From Batkoa obscura (lineage: Eukaryota; Entomophthoromycota; Entomophthoromycetes; Entomophthorales; Batkoaceae), in NCBI GenBank assembly GCA_030770535.1, contig JASVEC010000052.1:1-64000 (forward strand): a stretch of DNA of 64,000 bases. The letters are read 5' to 3'. A program made the translations under genes and the position numbers. Under the pieces are notes generated by a model that saw only the letters and a list, made by a program, of their open reading frames with translations, was not told the DNA's origin and ran no database searches. Below, piece by piece: positions 23,401 to 35,210 of the stretch; the stretch's first letter is position 1; every line of letters starts with the position of its first letter.

Positions 23401-23814
23401 ATTTATCATAAGGCTAAATTAGTAATGTTAATTATTTATTTAGGTTGAAAAAGCAGATTCAGAAGCAACACATTATTATCATGAATGGTTACAATTAAGT
23501 GAAAAACTAAACCAAATTGAATTAAATAATCAAAATTTGAATGAGGAATTATTATTAGTAAAAAAAGAGTTAAAAATTGAAAAGGTAACAAAATAAAATA
23601 AAATAAAATAAAATAAAATAAAATAAAATAAAGTAATGGTATACTAATGTCATATTATACTATTTAGGACCATGCTCAAACTATGGAGATTAGTTACAAA
23701 GAACAACTTAATGTACTCTCTGAAAGTAAGCTCTTTTTTGACTCTATTATATTATTATTTATAACTTTTATTTTAGATTATATTAAAGTGACTCAAACAA
23801 AAAATTGGAATTAA
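20473..23814 (+). CDS. PPP1R21-like coiled-coil protein (KLRAQ family)
   Basis: Long coiled-coil protein assembled from more than fifteen short exons from the ATG at 20473. After a short first exon the protein reads ELSEKYQRLLQEFSKIKAQH, then SILRKAVINEQ, then NQDLEVLNFHNKGLSKKVET. This matches, in order, the N-terminal KLRAQ region of animal PPP1R21 (KYQKLAQEYSKLRAQ, VLKKGVVDEQ, FRNLQLAKRVELLQ). The last exons (KQYESKIKALNEQVEKADSE, HYYHEWLQLSEKL, SYKEQLNVLSENY) match its C-terminal coiled coil. The middle (about 21935-22438) is helical and Asn/Lys-rich. In animals PPP1R21 is a core subunit of the FERRY complex, which links Rab5 early endosomes to mRNA. An (AAAAT)n tract sits in the intron near 23590. 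Function in this fungus is inferred. Confidence 0.75.
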
Positions 23815-23995
23815 AGTTTTATTATTATTATTATGATATAAAATATTTTATATTTTGCTATTACTTGTTTTATTTTTTATGATACTCTATCGTTATTATT
23901 ATCCGTATTTAAATTCAAAGCTTAAGCAACGATTTATTATTTAAAACTAAAAGAATTGAAGGAAATTTTTATGATAATATTAGGTAATTACCCTA

Positions 23996-25411
23996 TTATT
24001 CATCTTTCTTTTTCTCAATAACATTAATTAAATTCAAATGAGGATAACAAGTCAAAAATTGATACAACCATAATCCAAGTATAATAGACAAATGACCAGA
24101 CAATAATAAAGTAGATGATAGATTAGTAGAAGGATAAATATTCCAGCAATATTCTAATAAAATAAATTGTAATATCAAATATAATTTAGGGTAAACTCTA
24201 GTTAATATGCAAAACAAAAAGGGCAATGTATGATAATACCAGGAATAAAATTGATAATGTAAAGTTCTAGAGCATAATATCCCAATAAAATTGGAGATGT
24301 ATAATACTTCCAACATGAACTTACTTGTCATTATTTCATTCTTGTTGTTCTTGTTAAACAGTAATCTCTTTTTTAAGAATGAAATTAGACCGCCATATGG
24401 TTTAATCCAACATGTAAATAAAAAGAATAATAATAAAAAGAGATGAAAAAATAATAATACTTTAGCAAACAAGTTGGACTCGAAACTTTCTTTACCAAAC
24501 ATTCGCCAATTTACTGTCCATTGGAAATCAAACTTTCTATTAAATTCAAATGCATTATTTACATATTCTTGAGGATATTTTAATAAGAAAGGTAGTCCAA
24601 TAAGTATCTAAACAAATTCAATAAGTACAATGGATACAAAATAATATAGGACACTTACTTGAGCAATAAAAAACGTAGCAATATTTAATAAAAATTGGAC
24701 CAAATTCTTATTGCAGAATAAAATAAACAAATAACCAGGCATAAATAGCAATACATTCATTTTTATCCCCACTGCCAACGAATAAAGCATTGTTGCAAAA
24801 TAAAACTGATGATTCAGAGTAAAATAAATAGCAATATAACAAAACAACATAGCTATAGGATCATTGAATAACCTTAATACATAAATAGAATGTATCCGTT
24901 TACTATAGCATAGTAGTAGTAAATAGATTGGTGCTAATTTTGTTTTACAATGTATCTTGCTCATTATTTTAATTTGGACTATATATACTACTAAATAGAT
25001 AAACTGCATTAATAATATGTTTTTTCCTTGATTCGAAATCACATAAAATATACTATAAATATATACAAATAATCCAGGATAAACCAAAGGCCCAGTATCT
25101 CCTTTTAATAAAGAATAATCAAATTCTCCATCTAAGAAGCCTCCTACCTCTTGCATATATGCTTTCCAGTCAATCTCAGTATCTAAAACAATCGTTTGTT
25201 TATTATGTTTTATTATTTTCTATTTTATCCATAACTTACAATTTACTTTGAAGATAATAGCTAGATTAAACAAAACTTCCAATACAATAATAAAGTTGCA
25301 CAGTTTTGAATTATGTTTTGGGTCAGTTAATAAAGTATATATCTTCCTTCCTATGGGTTTAAATCGGCTACTTTTGTTAATTCTATTATCAGTTTCTGCT
25401 TTAGCTTTCAT
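23996..25411 (-). CDS. ALG3: Dol-P-Man:Man5GlcNAc2-PP-dolichol alpha-1,3-mannosyltransferase
   Basis: ER membrane enzyme that adds the first lumenal mannose, using dolichol-phosphate-mannose, to the N-glycan precursor. Three exons on the minus strand: 25240-25411, 24659-25182 and 23996-24607, total 435 residues, normal for ALG3. Splicing restores NYTEIDWKAYMQEV, then GFLDGEFDYSLLKGDTGPLVYPG, the family signature with the acidic lumenal residues. Further on, FNRKFDFQWTVNWR is also typical. The protein has many hydrophobic transmembrane segments and a charged Lys-rich C-terminal tail (IEKKKDE), which could act as a KKXX-like ER retrieval signal. It converges with the PPP1R21-like gene, about 180 bases apart. 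Confidence 0.95.
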
Positions 25412-25614
25412 TCTATGAATATAATATTAAAGTATTTGTGTCAATTTGAATTTTATTATTTTATATTGTTTAAACAAGCATGAATCACAGAACTCCATTT
25501 GATTAGCTAATTTAAATTATGCTTTAACCAATTAGATAAATATAGAATAGGCTTATTTGATTTCATAGTAAAAATATACAATGATAATATAACAATACAT
25601 TTAAATTTAAATAA

Positions 25615-26544
25615 CTAATACTTTAATTCTCTTATAATTTGTCTAGAGTTAAGGTCAGCTTGTCGAATAGGTTCTGGTATTTTATATAAACAGCAGCTCA
25701 AAGTAATCATAATACAGTCAATTAAGTCAATCATATGGCCTTGAGAAATAAAGATAGGATTTTTACTAGTTTCATTATTAACTAAAGCCTATATAATAAT
25801 TAAATAAATACTTAAAATGATATGACAAAATAATTACTGCTCCATAAACTAAACCGGAATCTCCAATAATAAACCCGTACTTATATTTACCAATAGAAAT
25901 AAATTCCAATTGACTTAAATTGAAATTACTTTTACTTAGATTCTTTTCATTACTTAAGTATAAGAAGTTTTTACTTACACCGATTGTTGGTATATTGGCC
26001 AACACCCCTAAATGACAAGCTAGTCCAAATTGGTGTGGATGAAACTTACCGTTACCATCCACCATTATTAACTGTATTTTAATTTCCTTTCTTTTTTCTT
26101 TCACTCGTTTAATTAGGTTCAATATTGGATCTACTTCTCTAAACGCTAAATAACCGGCTATATATGGGTACTTCAGTTCTATTTCTTCTGTTTCTAAATG
26201 TATTAGCTAAATGTATTACTATATTTTCTAAAAATTATATAGTAAATTACCTTTAATGAAGGATAAGATAAGACCGATAAACAAGCAATTCCTTTATTAT
26301 TTTCTTTCTTAAAAAAGGAAATATCGACCCCAGCAATAGTATGTAAATTATTTAGTTTTACTTGGTCATTATTATAATCAATTGTAAAGTCTAAGCTTGA
26401 AGAATCTTCAACTAATCTTTTCTTTAGTTCTATCTGTTCTCTAAAGTTAAGTATTATACTGGTATTAATGTTTATTGTATAGTACTATTACTGCTCCCAT
26501 TTTAATTTAATGGCTTTCAATTCATTTTCTTTAAGTTGATTCAT
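25615..26544 (-). CDS. Endonuclease V (nfi/EndoV family)
   Basis: Nuclease that cleaves one base 3' of inosine, in DNA in bacteria and mostly in RNA in eukaryotes. The ATG at 26544 opens a short exon ending LKWEQ, followed by exons carrying AGVDISFFKKE (first catalytic Asp), YIAGYLAFREVDP (catalytic Glu), VDGNGKFHPHQFGLACHLGV (second Asp and the HP-FG signature), TIGVSKN and GHMIDL...IPEPIRQADLNSR. About 280 residues, the family length. It is divergently spaced from neighbours, with a 2 kb gene-free gap upstream. All catalytic residues look intact. Confidence 0.93.
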
Positions 26545-28597
26545 TTATATGTAAAAATTAATTGTATTATAAAATTAGTTTTTAGTCAATTTGACTTTTT
26601 TAATTCATTACGTAACTTTTTTTTTAAACCCAATAATTTGTTGTTCTGATTTTGTAATTTGATATTATAGACTATACAATTAGTTCTTATTTAATTTTCA
26701 TAAGGAAAAACGCTGAAACAAAAAATGGTTTATTATATAATAAAAATACTATATGCCTATAACATTCATTAAAATGATAATTATTTTAACAAATGTTACA
26801 TAAAGTATAAATAAATTAGTCATTGAAGTATAATATCATTACATCGATGGTCTTTAAATTCCTTTTTCATTCTAAATGTATTGTAAGTACTATTGTTTTT
26901 ATAGTAGAATAAAAGATTATAGTGTTTGTTAATTGCTTACCCATGCTTTTGTAGTAATCTTATTATTTTAAGCATATAGTTATTTATAAAATATTGTTTA
27001 TTGTTTCTATTCCATAATAAGATTAATACAATTTTAAATGCTTTCTGAAAGTATGATATTACTATAATTGAAGGTATAAAATAATCACAAGTCTTTTGTG
27101 ACCTTTTTTTTAAAAATATTAGAAATATAACAGATAAAGTATTTCAATGTCAATCTAAACTTTATTATTTGCATAAAATTCTAAATTAAATCTTGTAATG
27201 TTAATATATATTTATAATGTTTCTAAAAATAAATAATATATTGTCTGTGGAGTAATACAAGTTTAAATTTCAATATATTAATAGCTTATAAGCTATTAAT
27301 TTCAAATTCAATTTAGCATCATTTGAGATAATATGGGTGATTGAATTTACCTATAAAATAAATAGCTCAACTTTTTAACCTCTGACGCTTTTATTAGAAC
27401 GGTTCTGTATCATCATAGTTAATAAAATCCTGTTAATATCATTACTACCACCTTTAACACCTCTTTCTCCTTTTTATAAAAGACAATATCTGTAACTCTT
27501 CCTTATCCAAAAGGTAAAAAATATTTTAATTAGGACTATCTAATTTTCATTCTATCATTATTACTAGCTTTAATATATAAAGGCATAAATGGCAAAATAT
27601 TTATAAGCAATTATTAATTTTATTGTTGTTTATTTTTTTTCTATGCTAATAGAACAAAAATGATATTATTTTAAAAGGTGGACTGTTGCCGATATTTTAG
27701 AGACAAAATTCCAGATTCATCAAAAATTAAGCCATAAACAAATAGTTTTAAAAAAAGTTAACCTATAAAAACAATAGCCTCGATTTGAGTATCACTTTTA
27801 ATGACCATTTTATTATCTAAATTCTTTATAGTTAAAACACTAGTATTGATAATGTTAAACAAAAGGTCTCATGTATAATCTAAAGATATTCCCATTTACT
27901 TAAGACTAATTCTTAAATATTAATAATATATGTAAAGTTTCTAGATGTTACTATCTAATATTTTTTAAAAATAAAAAATAAATAAAACCTTAGGGAATAA
28001 ATAAAAGGTGTAGAACTATTAACTCATAAAAACAAGTTTAAAGTGCAAAAGGCAAACAATTGAATAATTATTAAGGAGAGGTGATTAAGAATGAGGAGAT
28101 AAAATTAATAATGATTGATAATAATAATTATTCTAGAATAAAGATAAAGAATAGTATTGTATTTTTAATACAAATACCCCCTTAATTGATAGAAATAATA
28201 AAAATGAAGTCGGAAGTTACTGTTATTACTATAAGTAAATATTTGAATATATTTTAAAGGTCATATTATAAAGTACTTACAACGCTTTATTGATAGTTTT
28301 TTATAATATTAAATAGTGTGATGTAGTATAAAGTAAATATAATTGTTATATTAAATTACTATAAAGAGAGAATTAGAATTAAATCAAAATCTAGTTCATT
28401 TAAATCTGGGCTTAAATAAATAGATTAAACGTTTCACAATTAACTATTTTTTATACTTTAAAACAATTTATTATTAACCTTAAAAAAGAACTTTATTTTT
28501 CTAAAAAAAATAGTATAAATAGATAGATCAATAATTATAACAACCATTTATTTATTTTCCAAACATTAATTTTATTAAAAAGCGATAAAGAAATACA
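26545..28597. other. Two-kilobase gene-free gap
   Basis: The longest unexplained stretch in the gene-dense part of the window. No frame longer than about 60 codons with plausible content, no MITE and no recognisable tRNA. It must hold the promoters of EndoV (leftward) and the unknown gene at 28598 (rightward). A structured or long non-coding RNA cannot be excluded. Confidence 0.5.
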
Positions 28598-29820
28598 ATG
28601 CTCAACAAACACAATTTGGAGAAAAAGTTAATATTAAAATTAATGTATGAATCAAAACAATTCGAGTTATTGATATTAGAATCTACGTTATTATTAGAAT
28701 TTCATTTAATTTTATTAAACTTATTTAACTTAAAAAATGATACTTATTCAAATCATTTATTTAAGCAGAGAATTGATATAGAACACCCTTATTATTTTAA
28801 CGTCAATGAAGATATACATCAAGCCGAGTATATTCATTATCAATTAGTCGAAAAAGAGGAGTGTGATGGCTGGTTGATTGAGTTCGCCCCTGGCACTTAT
28901 TTAGGTAATAGCATTAGTAATAATATTATAGAATAACATAACTAATATAGATTTTTATAGAACATAGCAATCCATTTGAAATAAACCCAACTTTTAATAT
29001 AAACAATGAAGAAAAAACATCGTTTTATATAAGACAACTAAGGGATGAAAGGTCATATCAATTAAAACAATGCTTTGACAACAATAAATCATTGGAGTAT
29101 GAATATGAGACTTATGATGAAGATGATGAGACGAAGTTGATAAATATTAAGATTGAATTGATCGATACTACTTTTGTTACTACTACCGAATCATTTTATT
29201 TATTATCTATACCTTTAATTATTAACTATATCGATACTAATACTAATACTAATAATATACTAACAATTAATTTAAATAAAAAGTCAAATAACCAATTAAA
29301 GTTGTCAAAAAAGTGTCCAATAAAAAATCAAAAAAAATCAATGCTAAATTTATTAATAAACAATCTAAAAAAGATAAAGATGGAACAACTTAAATTAAAA
29401 CAATTATATTCTTATCCAAATCGAAATAAAGTGTGTCTAATCTGTCATCATTTTGATGAGGAGTGCTGGTTATCAAATAAGTTAAATACATGTAGTCATT
29501 ATCAAAAGGACATAATCTGCTGTAATTTATGTCCTACTAATAATTTAATCATGGAAGATTATTATTTTACTGAGTTAGAAATCAGTAAACGTTGGTACTA
29601 TACAAAATTGAAATTGATGGAAAAAAGAATTCAATTCTTAAAATTTTATTATGTTAATAATAATAATAGCATAATAAATAACAGTGAAATAGACAGCAAC
29701 AACCCTAGTGTAATAACTAATAATACGATAGATGGTACTACAATAGATAGTAATAGTTTAAATGCGACCTCTAGCTCAACTAATAATGAGAAATTATATT
29801 TGAAAAACATGACAAGTTAA
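28598..29820 (+). CDS. Uncharacterised protein with Cys/His cluster
   Basis: Two exons, 28598-28904 and 28961-29820, give 388 residues; the join yields APGTYL-EHSNPFEINPTF. I do not recognise the family. The first half is a mixed Leu/Glu-rich domain (EHPYYFNVNEDIHQAEYIHY). The second half has a basic stretch followed by KVCLICHHFDEECW...NTCSHY...DIICCNLCP, about seven Cys and several His within roughly 40 residues, consistent with a zinc-binding module. The last about 60 residues are Asn/Ser/Thr low complexity. No signal peptide. The protein resembles neither RING nor B-box exactly. The spacing of Cys pairs (CxxC...C...C...CCxxC) is the best handle for a profile search. Confidence 0.7.
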
Positions 29821-29945
29821 ATCAAGTTAGTATTTAATTCAGTTAATGGATATAGTAAATACAAAAAGAGAACTAAACCTAATACATAGAGGAACGAGAC
29901 AACTAAAAACAAATGGTATTATTATGAATTGTAAAATTACGTAAA

Positions 29946-30988
29946 CTAATTCTTACTAATTAAAGATTTAGAACTTAACTTAGAGGATAGATAAGGTAGT
30001 CCCATCATATTACAAAATGTATGTGATAAAAATAGATTCCATAATGAGCCTTATTAATAAAAATTAGTGTTAATAAACAATAACATTTAATTTACCTGTT
30101 CTTAAAAATAAAAATGTAGCGTACCATCCAAATAATGTAGTGTATATAAATTGAAATACTAATTATTATTAGACAATATATTATAACAATAATAAAAGTT
30201 AATACTTGATTGAAATAAGGCCTTTTTAAATGGGATACCGAATCGAAGATTCTCAATAAAATGATGTAAATGAGCTAAAACAATATTCAAAGAATATTAA
30301 AACTATAAAATTAATAATAAATATAACCTACCAGCACCAAAAAATAAAGGCAAATAAAATATTACTAAGTTCTTATTCTGGTTGGAATGGATATATGGCA
30401 ATAACATACATACTCGAAAAATAAACTCTTCAGAGAATGGACCCTAAATAGAATGAATAGAATAAAAATTTACAGAAGTAAAAGCTTACAATAATATACG
30501 CTCTTAAACCAAATAAATTGAAAAACAAATAGTTGAAATAAGATTTGAAATTATTTTTTTGAAAAAATAAATCTTCTTCAATATAAAACTGGACTAAACT
30601 ACTCATAAATAAAATAGTAATTAAAACTGAGCTACTCATTAAAGTATAAATTCCATTAATAGGTATTAATCCTAACTCATAAACTAATTCCTTCATAATA
30701 GTTGCTATGGACTTGGAAAATAAAGAATGAATTAATAAATAAAACACTTCAACTTAAAATTACCATTGAATTAATCTTAATTTTAACAATAAAAATTAAA
30801 GAAAGGAAAGCTAAAACGCAATTGAATAGCACAATCTTGAATCTTTTTATTATTATCACTGGTGAATTTCTAGACAATTTAACCTCCTCATTCTTTAAAA
30901 ACAAATAAAATGGTAATACAAATTGAATGCTTAAATAACTACTATATAATAGACATTCTTGCAAACTAAAAGTTAAATTGGTTATCAT
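29946..30988 (-). CDS. RCE1: CAAX prenyl protease 2 (RCE1)
   Basis: ER membrane protease that removes the AAX tripeptide from farnesylated or geranylgeranylated CAAX proteins such as Ras and Rho. The minus-strand gene from ATG 30988 has about five introns of 45-55 bases. Joined exons show GPFSEEFIFRVCML with the catalytic Glu pair, FFGAAHLHHFIENLRFG with a catalytic His, and LSHTFCNMMGLP with the last His/Asn. The order and spacing match RCE1. The N-terminal half is several hydrophobic segments. About 270 residues. It ends about 125 bases from the convergent unknown gene and its promoter faces the carboxypeptidase promoter across a 320-base gap. Confidence 0.93.
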
Positions 30989-31310
30989 TTCTCTAATCTG
31001 TTATTATTAATCTCTATAGTGCTGTCGCTACTTTTTAAGTTTAAAACCAATGTTAAATTGTTTTAAACCAGTTTTATTTTGTTTACTTCCAATTAAAATT
31101 ACGATGGAGTTTAGATATTGCAGCTTACTATTTTAGTATGTTCCTTTTATTTGAAAATTATTTTATGATAAAAAATTTCTAATTAAACAACTTGCTTAAA
31201 AAATTTCGAACTAGTAACTTTTGAAACTACTATAATACGTCATTCACTATAACTTAATCGAAAAAATTCAAAATAATAACTGCTTTTTATTTAGTTTTAC
31301 TATAAATAAA

Positions 31311-32991
31311 ATGAACAACATTAAAACTGTTTTATTGCTATTTAGCATTATGACATCCGTCATAGTTGCATTCAAGCAAGTCTCGTTTAAGAAAGTAGAT
31401 CAGCTCTTTAATTTAGATAGGGAGATGGAGGAAATGAACGAAATGATAGAAGAATTATATCCATTTGATTTAAATACTTTACAAAATGATTGGGAAGGAA
31501 AAGTACTTATGGATAAGGAGTATCCAAATTATGCTATACGTATCAAAGAGCCAAAGTTATGCGATAAGGTTCAACAAGTAAAATATTTAGTTCAATTTAC
31601 AATATTTAATATTAATATTGTTTTAGTATTCTGGTTATTTAGATACAAAATCAAATAAGCATTTTTTCTTTTGGTTTTTTGAATCAAGAAACAACCCAAG
31701 TAAAGATCCATTAATTTTATGGCTTAATGGTGGTCCAGGCTGCTCTTCTATGTTAGGTTTGTTAATGGAAAATGGACCGTGCAGAGTCAATAAATTCGGA
31801 AATGGTACAAATATCCATCCTCATAGCTGGAATAGTAATGCAAATATTCTTTACGTTGATCAAGTAAATTATTTTTATTTGCTATTTTTAGTAAAATATT
31901 AAAATACTAAAATTGTTAGCCTATCAATACTGGTTTTTCTTATGGTACAGGTACACCAACCAATACTATAGCTTCAACTAAAGAACTTTATCCATTTTTA
32001 CAATTATTTTTTAAAGAATTTCCAAAATATCGTCATCTTGAATTTCATATTTTTGGTGAATCTTATGGTGGACATTACGTACCTGAGTTAGCCAAAGTAG
32101 TTCATGAAAATAACATAGTAGCGGAACCATCTAATTATATTAATCTAAAAAGTATCGGTATCGGAAACGGAGTAACAGATCCATTAGTACAATATGAATA
32201 TTACCCAGATATGGCATGTAATAATACATATGCCCCTGTTTTACCAAAGCCAGTTTGTGACAAAATGCGTGCTAATTTCCCAAAATGTAAAAAGATGATT
32301 AAATCTTGTTATGATTTTACTAGTTTCATTACTTGTGTACCTGCCTCTTTATATTGCTCAAATGTTATGGAAACTCCTTATATGAAATCAGGTATGAATC
32401 CATACGATGTGCGTAGAAAATGCGGAGATAACGATCTGTGTTATGATATTATTAATGATCTTGAGTCTTATTATAATCTACCACATGTTATGAGAGAACT
32501 TGGCGTTAAAGTTGATAAATATGAATCTTGTAGCAACTCTGTCAATACTGGATTTACAATTACTGGAGACCTGTAATTTACTATTTTAATTGTAATTTTT
32601 ATACTAATCTGTTAGCATGTATCCATTTGTACGTGATATTCCTATCTTGTTGTCTGGTGGTATCAAAGTATTAGTTTACAATGGTGATGCTGATTTTATT
32701 TGTAATTGGATTGGAAGTAAAGCATGGACTGTTAATTTAGAGTGGCCAGGTCATGACCAATTTTCTAACAAAAAAGATAAAACCTGGATTAACGAAAAAA
32801 CTGGTAAGCCTGCAGGTGAAGTACGTAGTCATGAGCATTTTACTTTTTTAAGAGTATTTAATGCAGGCCATATGGTAATTACATTATATGTATAAATCGC
32901 ATAATATTAACCTTTTTTTTAGGTTCCTTATGATCAACCAGAAAATGCTTTGGAAATGGTCAATCGTTGGATTTATAATAAGGGATTTTAA
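31311..32991 (+). CDS. Vacuolar serine carboxypeptidase (CPY-like, S10)
   Basis: Serine carboxypeptidase that trims C-terminal residues from peptides, in yeasts a vacuolar hydrolase. Five exons (31311-31577, 31627-31863, 31920-32572, 32616-32874, 32923-32991) give 494 residues. It begins with a signal peptide ([20 protein letters not shown]) and a propeptide of about 80 residues. The mature part starts near LCDKVQQYSGYLD. Motifs are [23 protein letters not shown] with the catalytic Ser, [13 protein letters not shown] with the catalytic Asp and FNAGHMVPYDQP with the catalytic His. Many Cys residues allow the usual disulfides. The propeptide has no obvious QRPL vacuolar signal, so vacuolar sorting is inferred from the family. 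Confidence 0.95.
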
Positions 32992-33688
32992 CAACAATAA
33001 ATTACTGCTTATATATTACATCACTAGTTTATGATACTTTTATACATATCATTGAAATACGTAAAAACGAGATATAAATTTAAAACCTAATAGCAGTCAC
33101 ACTTTAAATTAAAGATATAAAATTGGTTCGCAAATATAGGCTACTATTATTTTATTGAATAAAATATTTTTACTTTTACTCTTTGTAATATTTAAATTTC
33201 AGTTTCATAAAGGCACGTCTTTAACTTCAAAGGTTTAACTAGTATCCTTTAAGCTTTTTTTATGTCAATTGCTTGTGCTAACAATGACTAATTAAATATG
33301 AACTTGTAACTATTAGAAGAAAGTTAGAGAATGAATATGATATTGATTTAAAGGAAAAAAATCAAAATAAGTGAATTGGGGGTACTCCATTTTATGAAAT
33401 ATAAGGTTAGCATTTATTAAATTATTCTATGTTACAAATTTAATGATAAACCCTAAATTGTTACAATGACAAAATGAAGTTTTATTTTTAGAATACAATA
33501 TATCAACTGTTAAACTGCAATAAATATGGTATTATTTGTTATTCTATTTATGAGTGTATATCGTGATCTTAATAAATATAAATAGAAAATGAAAAATTCA
33601 AGTGATTACAAATGAAATCAAAAAGGAGTATACTAAATTTAAAAATAACTTTCATAAAAAACAAGTTTAATTTAACCCGCTTAAAAAG

Positions 33689-33696
33689 TATATAAG
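33689..33696 (+). promoter_or_regulatory. Possible TATA box of GPI protein gene
   Basis: TATATAAG about 35-40 bases before the ATG at 33730. Its position is short for a yeast-type promoter but usual for a filamentous fungus or fission-yeast-like start site. Sequence evidence only. Confidence 0.35.
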
Positions 33697-33729
33697 GTGT
33701 AAAAATTAGTTAATAGTTTTTATTTAAAA

Positions 33730-34440
33730 ATGAAATTCAATTCTTCAATTTTATTACTATATCTAAGTACAATTCATTTTCATTTACTTTAATATAATAT
33801 TAATAATATCATATAGTAGGTGCTATTCAAAATGCTGGAGTAGATGGCCAACCTAATGTCGCTGGTAACATCATTAATAACTATTAATTTATTTTAGTTA
33901 AAAAATAATAGGTGATGTTTCAATTCCAACAGGTGAAACACCAGAACCTACAAGTACCCCATCAGTAACTTCGGACAAACCTCCGGTTACTTCGGACAAA
34001 CCTCCAGTTACTTCTGATAAACCCCCAGTTACCTCTGATAAACCCCCAGTTACCTCTGATAAGCCACCGATAACTTCAGACAAACCTCCAGTTACTTCGG
34101 ACAAACCTCCTATTGTTACGGATAACCCACCAATTACTTTGACTCAAACTGTTACCGTTATCCCACCACCTAAAACTAAAGGTAACAATAAAATAGTTTA
34201 TTTTATTAAATTAGGCTAAATTTTTATATTTAAGAGTCAACAAGTGGTGGCGACGAGTATGTTACCAAAACAAGCCTTATAACTACTGTTATTGATGGCA
34301 AAACTAGCACCCAAACGAGTGTTATCACATCCAAAATTCCAAAAACCGTTACCACGGGTTCCAGTTCCTTCCTGATGCCTTATTTCACTATTGCTCAATC
34401 TATTATCTATTTTTTCATTCTCAATTTGATTTTCATGTAA
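33730..34440 (+). CDS. GPI-anchor-type protein with heptad PPVTSDK repeats
   Basis: Small wall-type protein in four exons. Exon 1 codes for MKFNSSILLLYLS, completed after splicing by AIQNAGVDG as a signal peptide. The middle is seven tandem 21-base repeats coding VTSDKPP (about 33966-34112) followed by a diverged unit. The C-terminal part is Thr/Ser-rich (VTKTSLITTVIDGKTSTQT) and ends in a Ser-rich omega-site region followed by a hydrophobic tail (YFTIAQSIIYFFILNLIFM), a good GPI-anchor signal. The next gene downstream has the same first-exon design and a similar Thr-rich C-terminal part, so the two form a tandem paralogue pair. Probable surface protein of unknown role. Confidence 0.7.
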
Positions 34441-35210
34441 ATAAATAATTAATATAACATGTAATAATCTGTATATTTTAGATTGTTTTTAATATCTGGT
34501 TACAATGGCATATTATACTATTTATCAAATAGCTACACTTTTAAAATTATACAGTGTGAAATTTTTATAACTTTAATTATATTTATAATTAGAACCTTAT
34601 TTTTAAAAATAAAGTTATTTTTAGTTCAGAACTATAAGCAGTAAAGCTACAGTTTGCTAAAACATTAGCTGCATTAAAAAAAATTTGGACAGAATATGTA
34701 TTTTAAGGATTCTCAATTTTACGTTATTCGTATGCTAATAGTTTGGTGTAAAACAGAGATGTTTTATATTACTTTTAAAAAAATAGGCTCTTAAAATTAT
34801 AAAGTTTAATTTTAAAGCCACTGGAAAATATAGTTTATTGTTAGCCTATAGTTTTTCATGTAAAAGTGGACGAATTAAATCATCAAAAATGAGATAGAAT
34901 AAAGTTTTCATAAGAAAATCTCGAAAAAAGTCAAGCTTTGAAATAAAAATAAAAGTTATTTATAAAATAATAAGCAAGCTATCAATATAATTAGTTATTA
35001 TTTTTAGTATTTGTTTTATAAAAATAACCAATTGAATAACTAGTTTATTTATAAGTTACTTTAGCTTGGTACTAGTACTTCTCAATGCTATTAAAAAAAG
35101 TTAATTGAATACATTACTTAATTTAGGTGGTGAAAGAAGAACATTAATTTTTAGAATATTTAAAAATGAACTTCAAAGACTCTATTCATTTCTTTATAAT
35201 TTAGACTAAA

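Noticed and set aside
33966-34112. Regular repeats that could suggest a CRISPR-like array
   Set aside because: The 21-base units are directly adjacent, without spacers, and code a heptapeptide repeat in frame.
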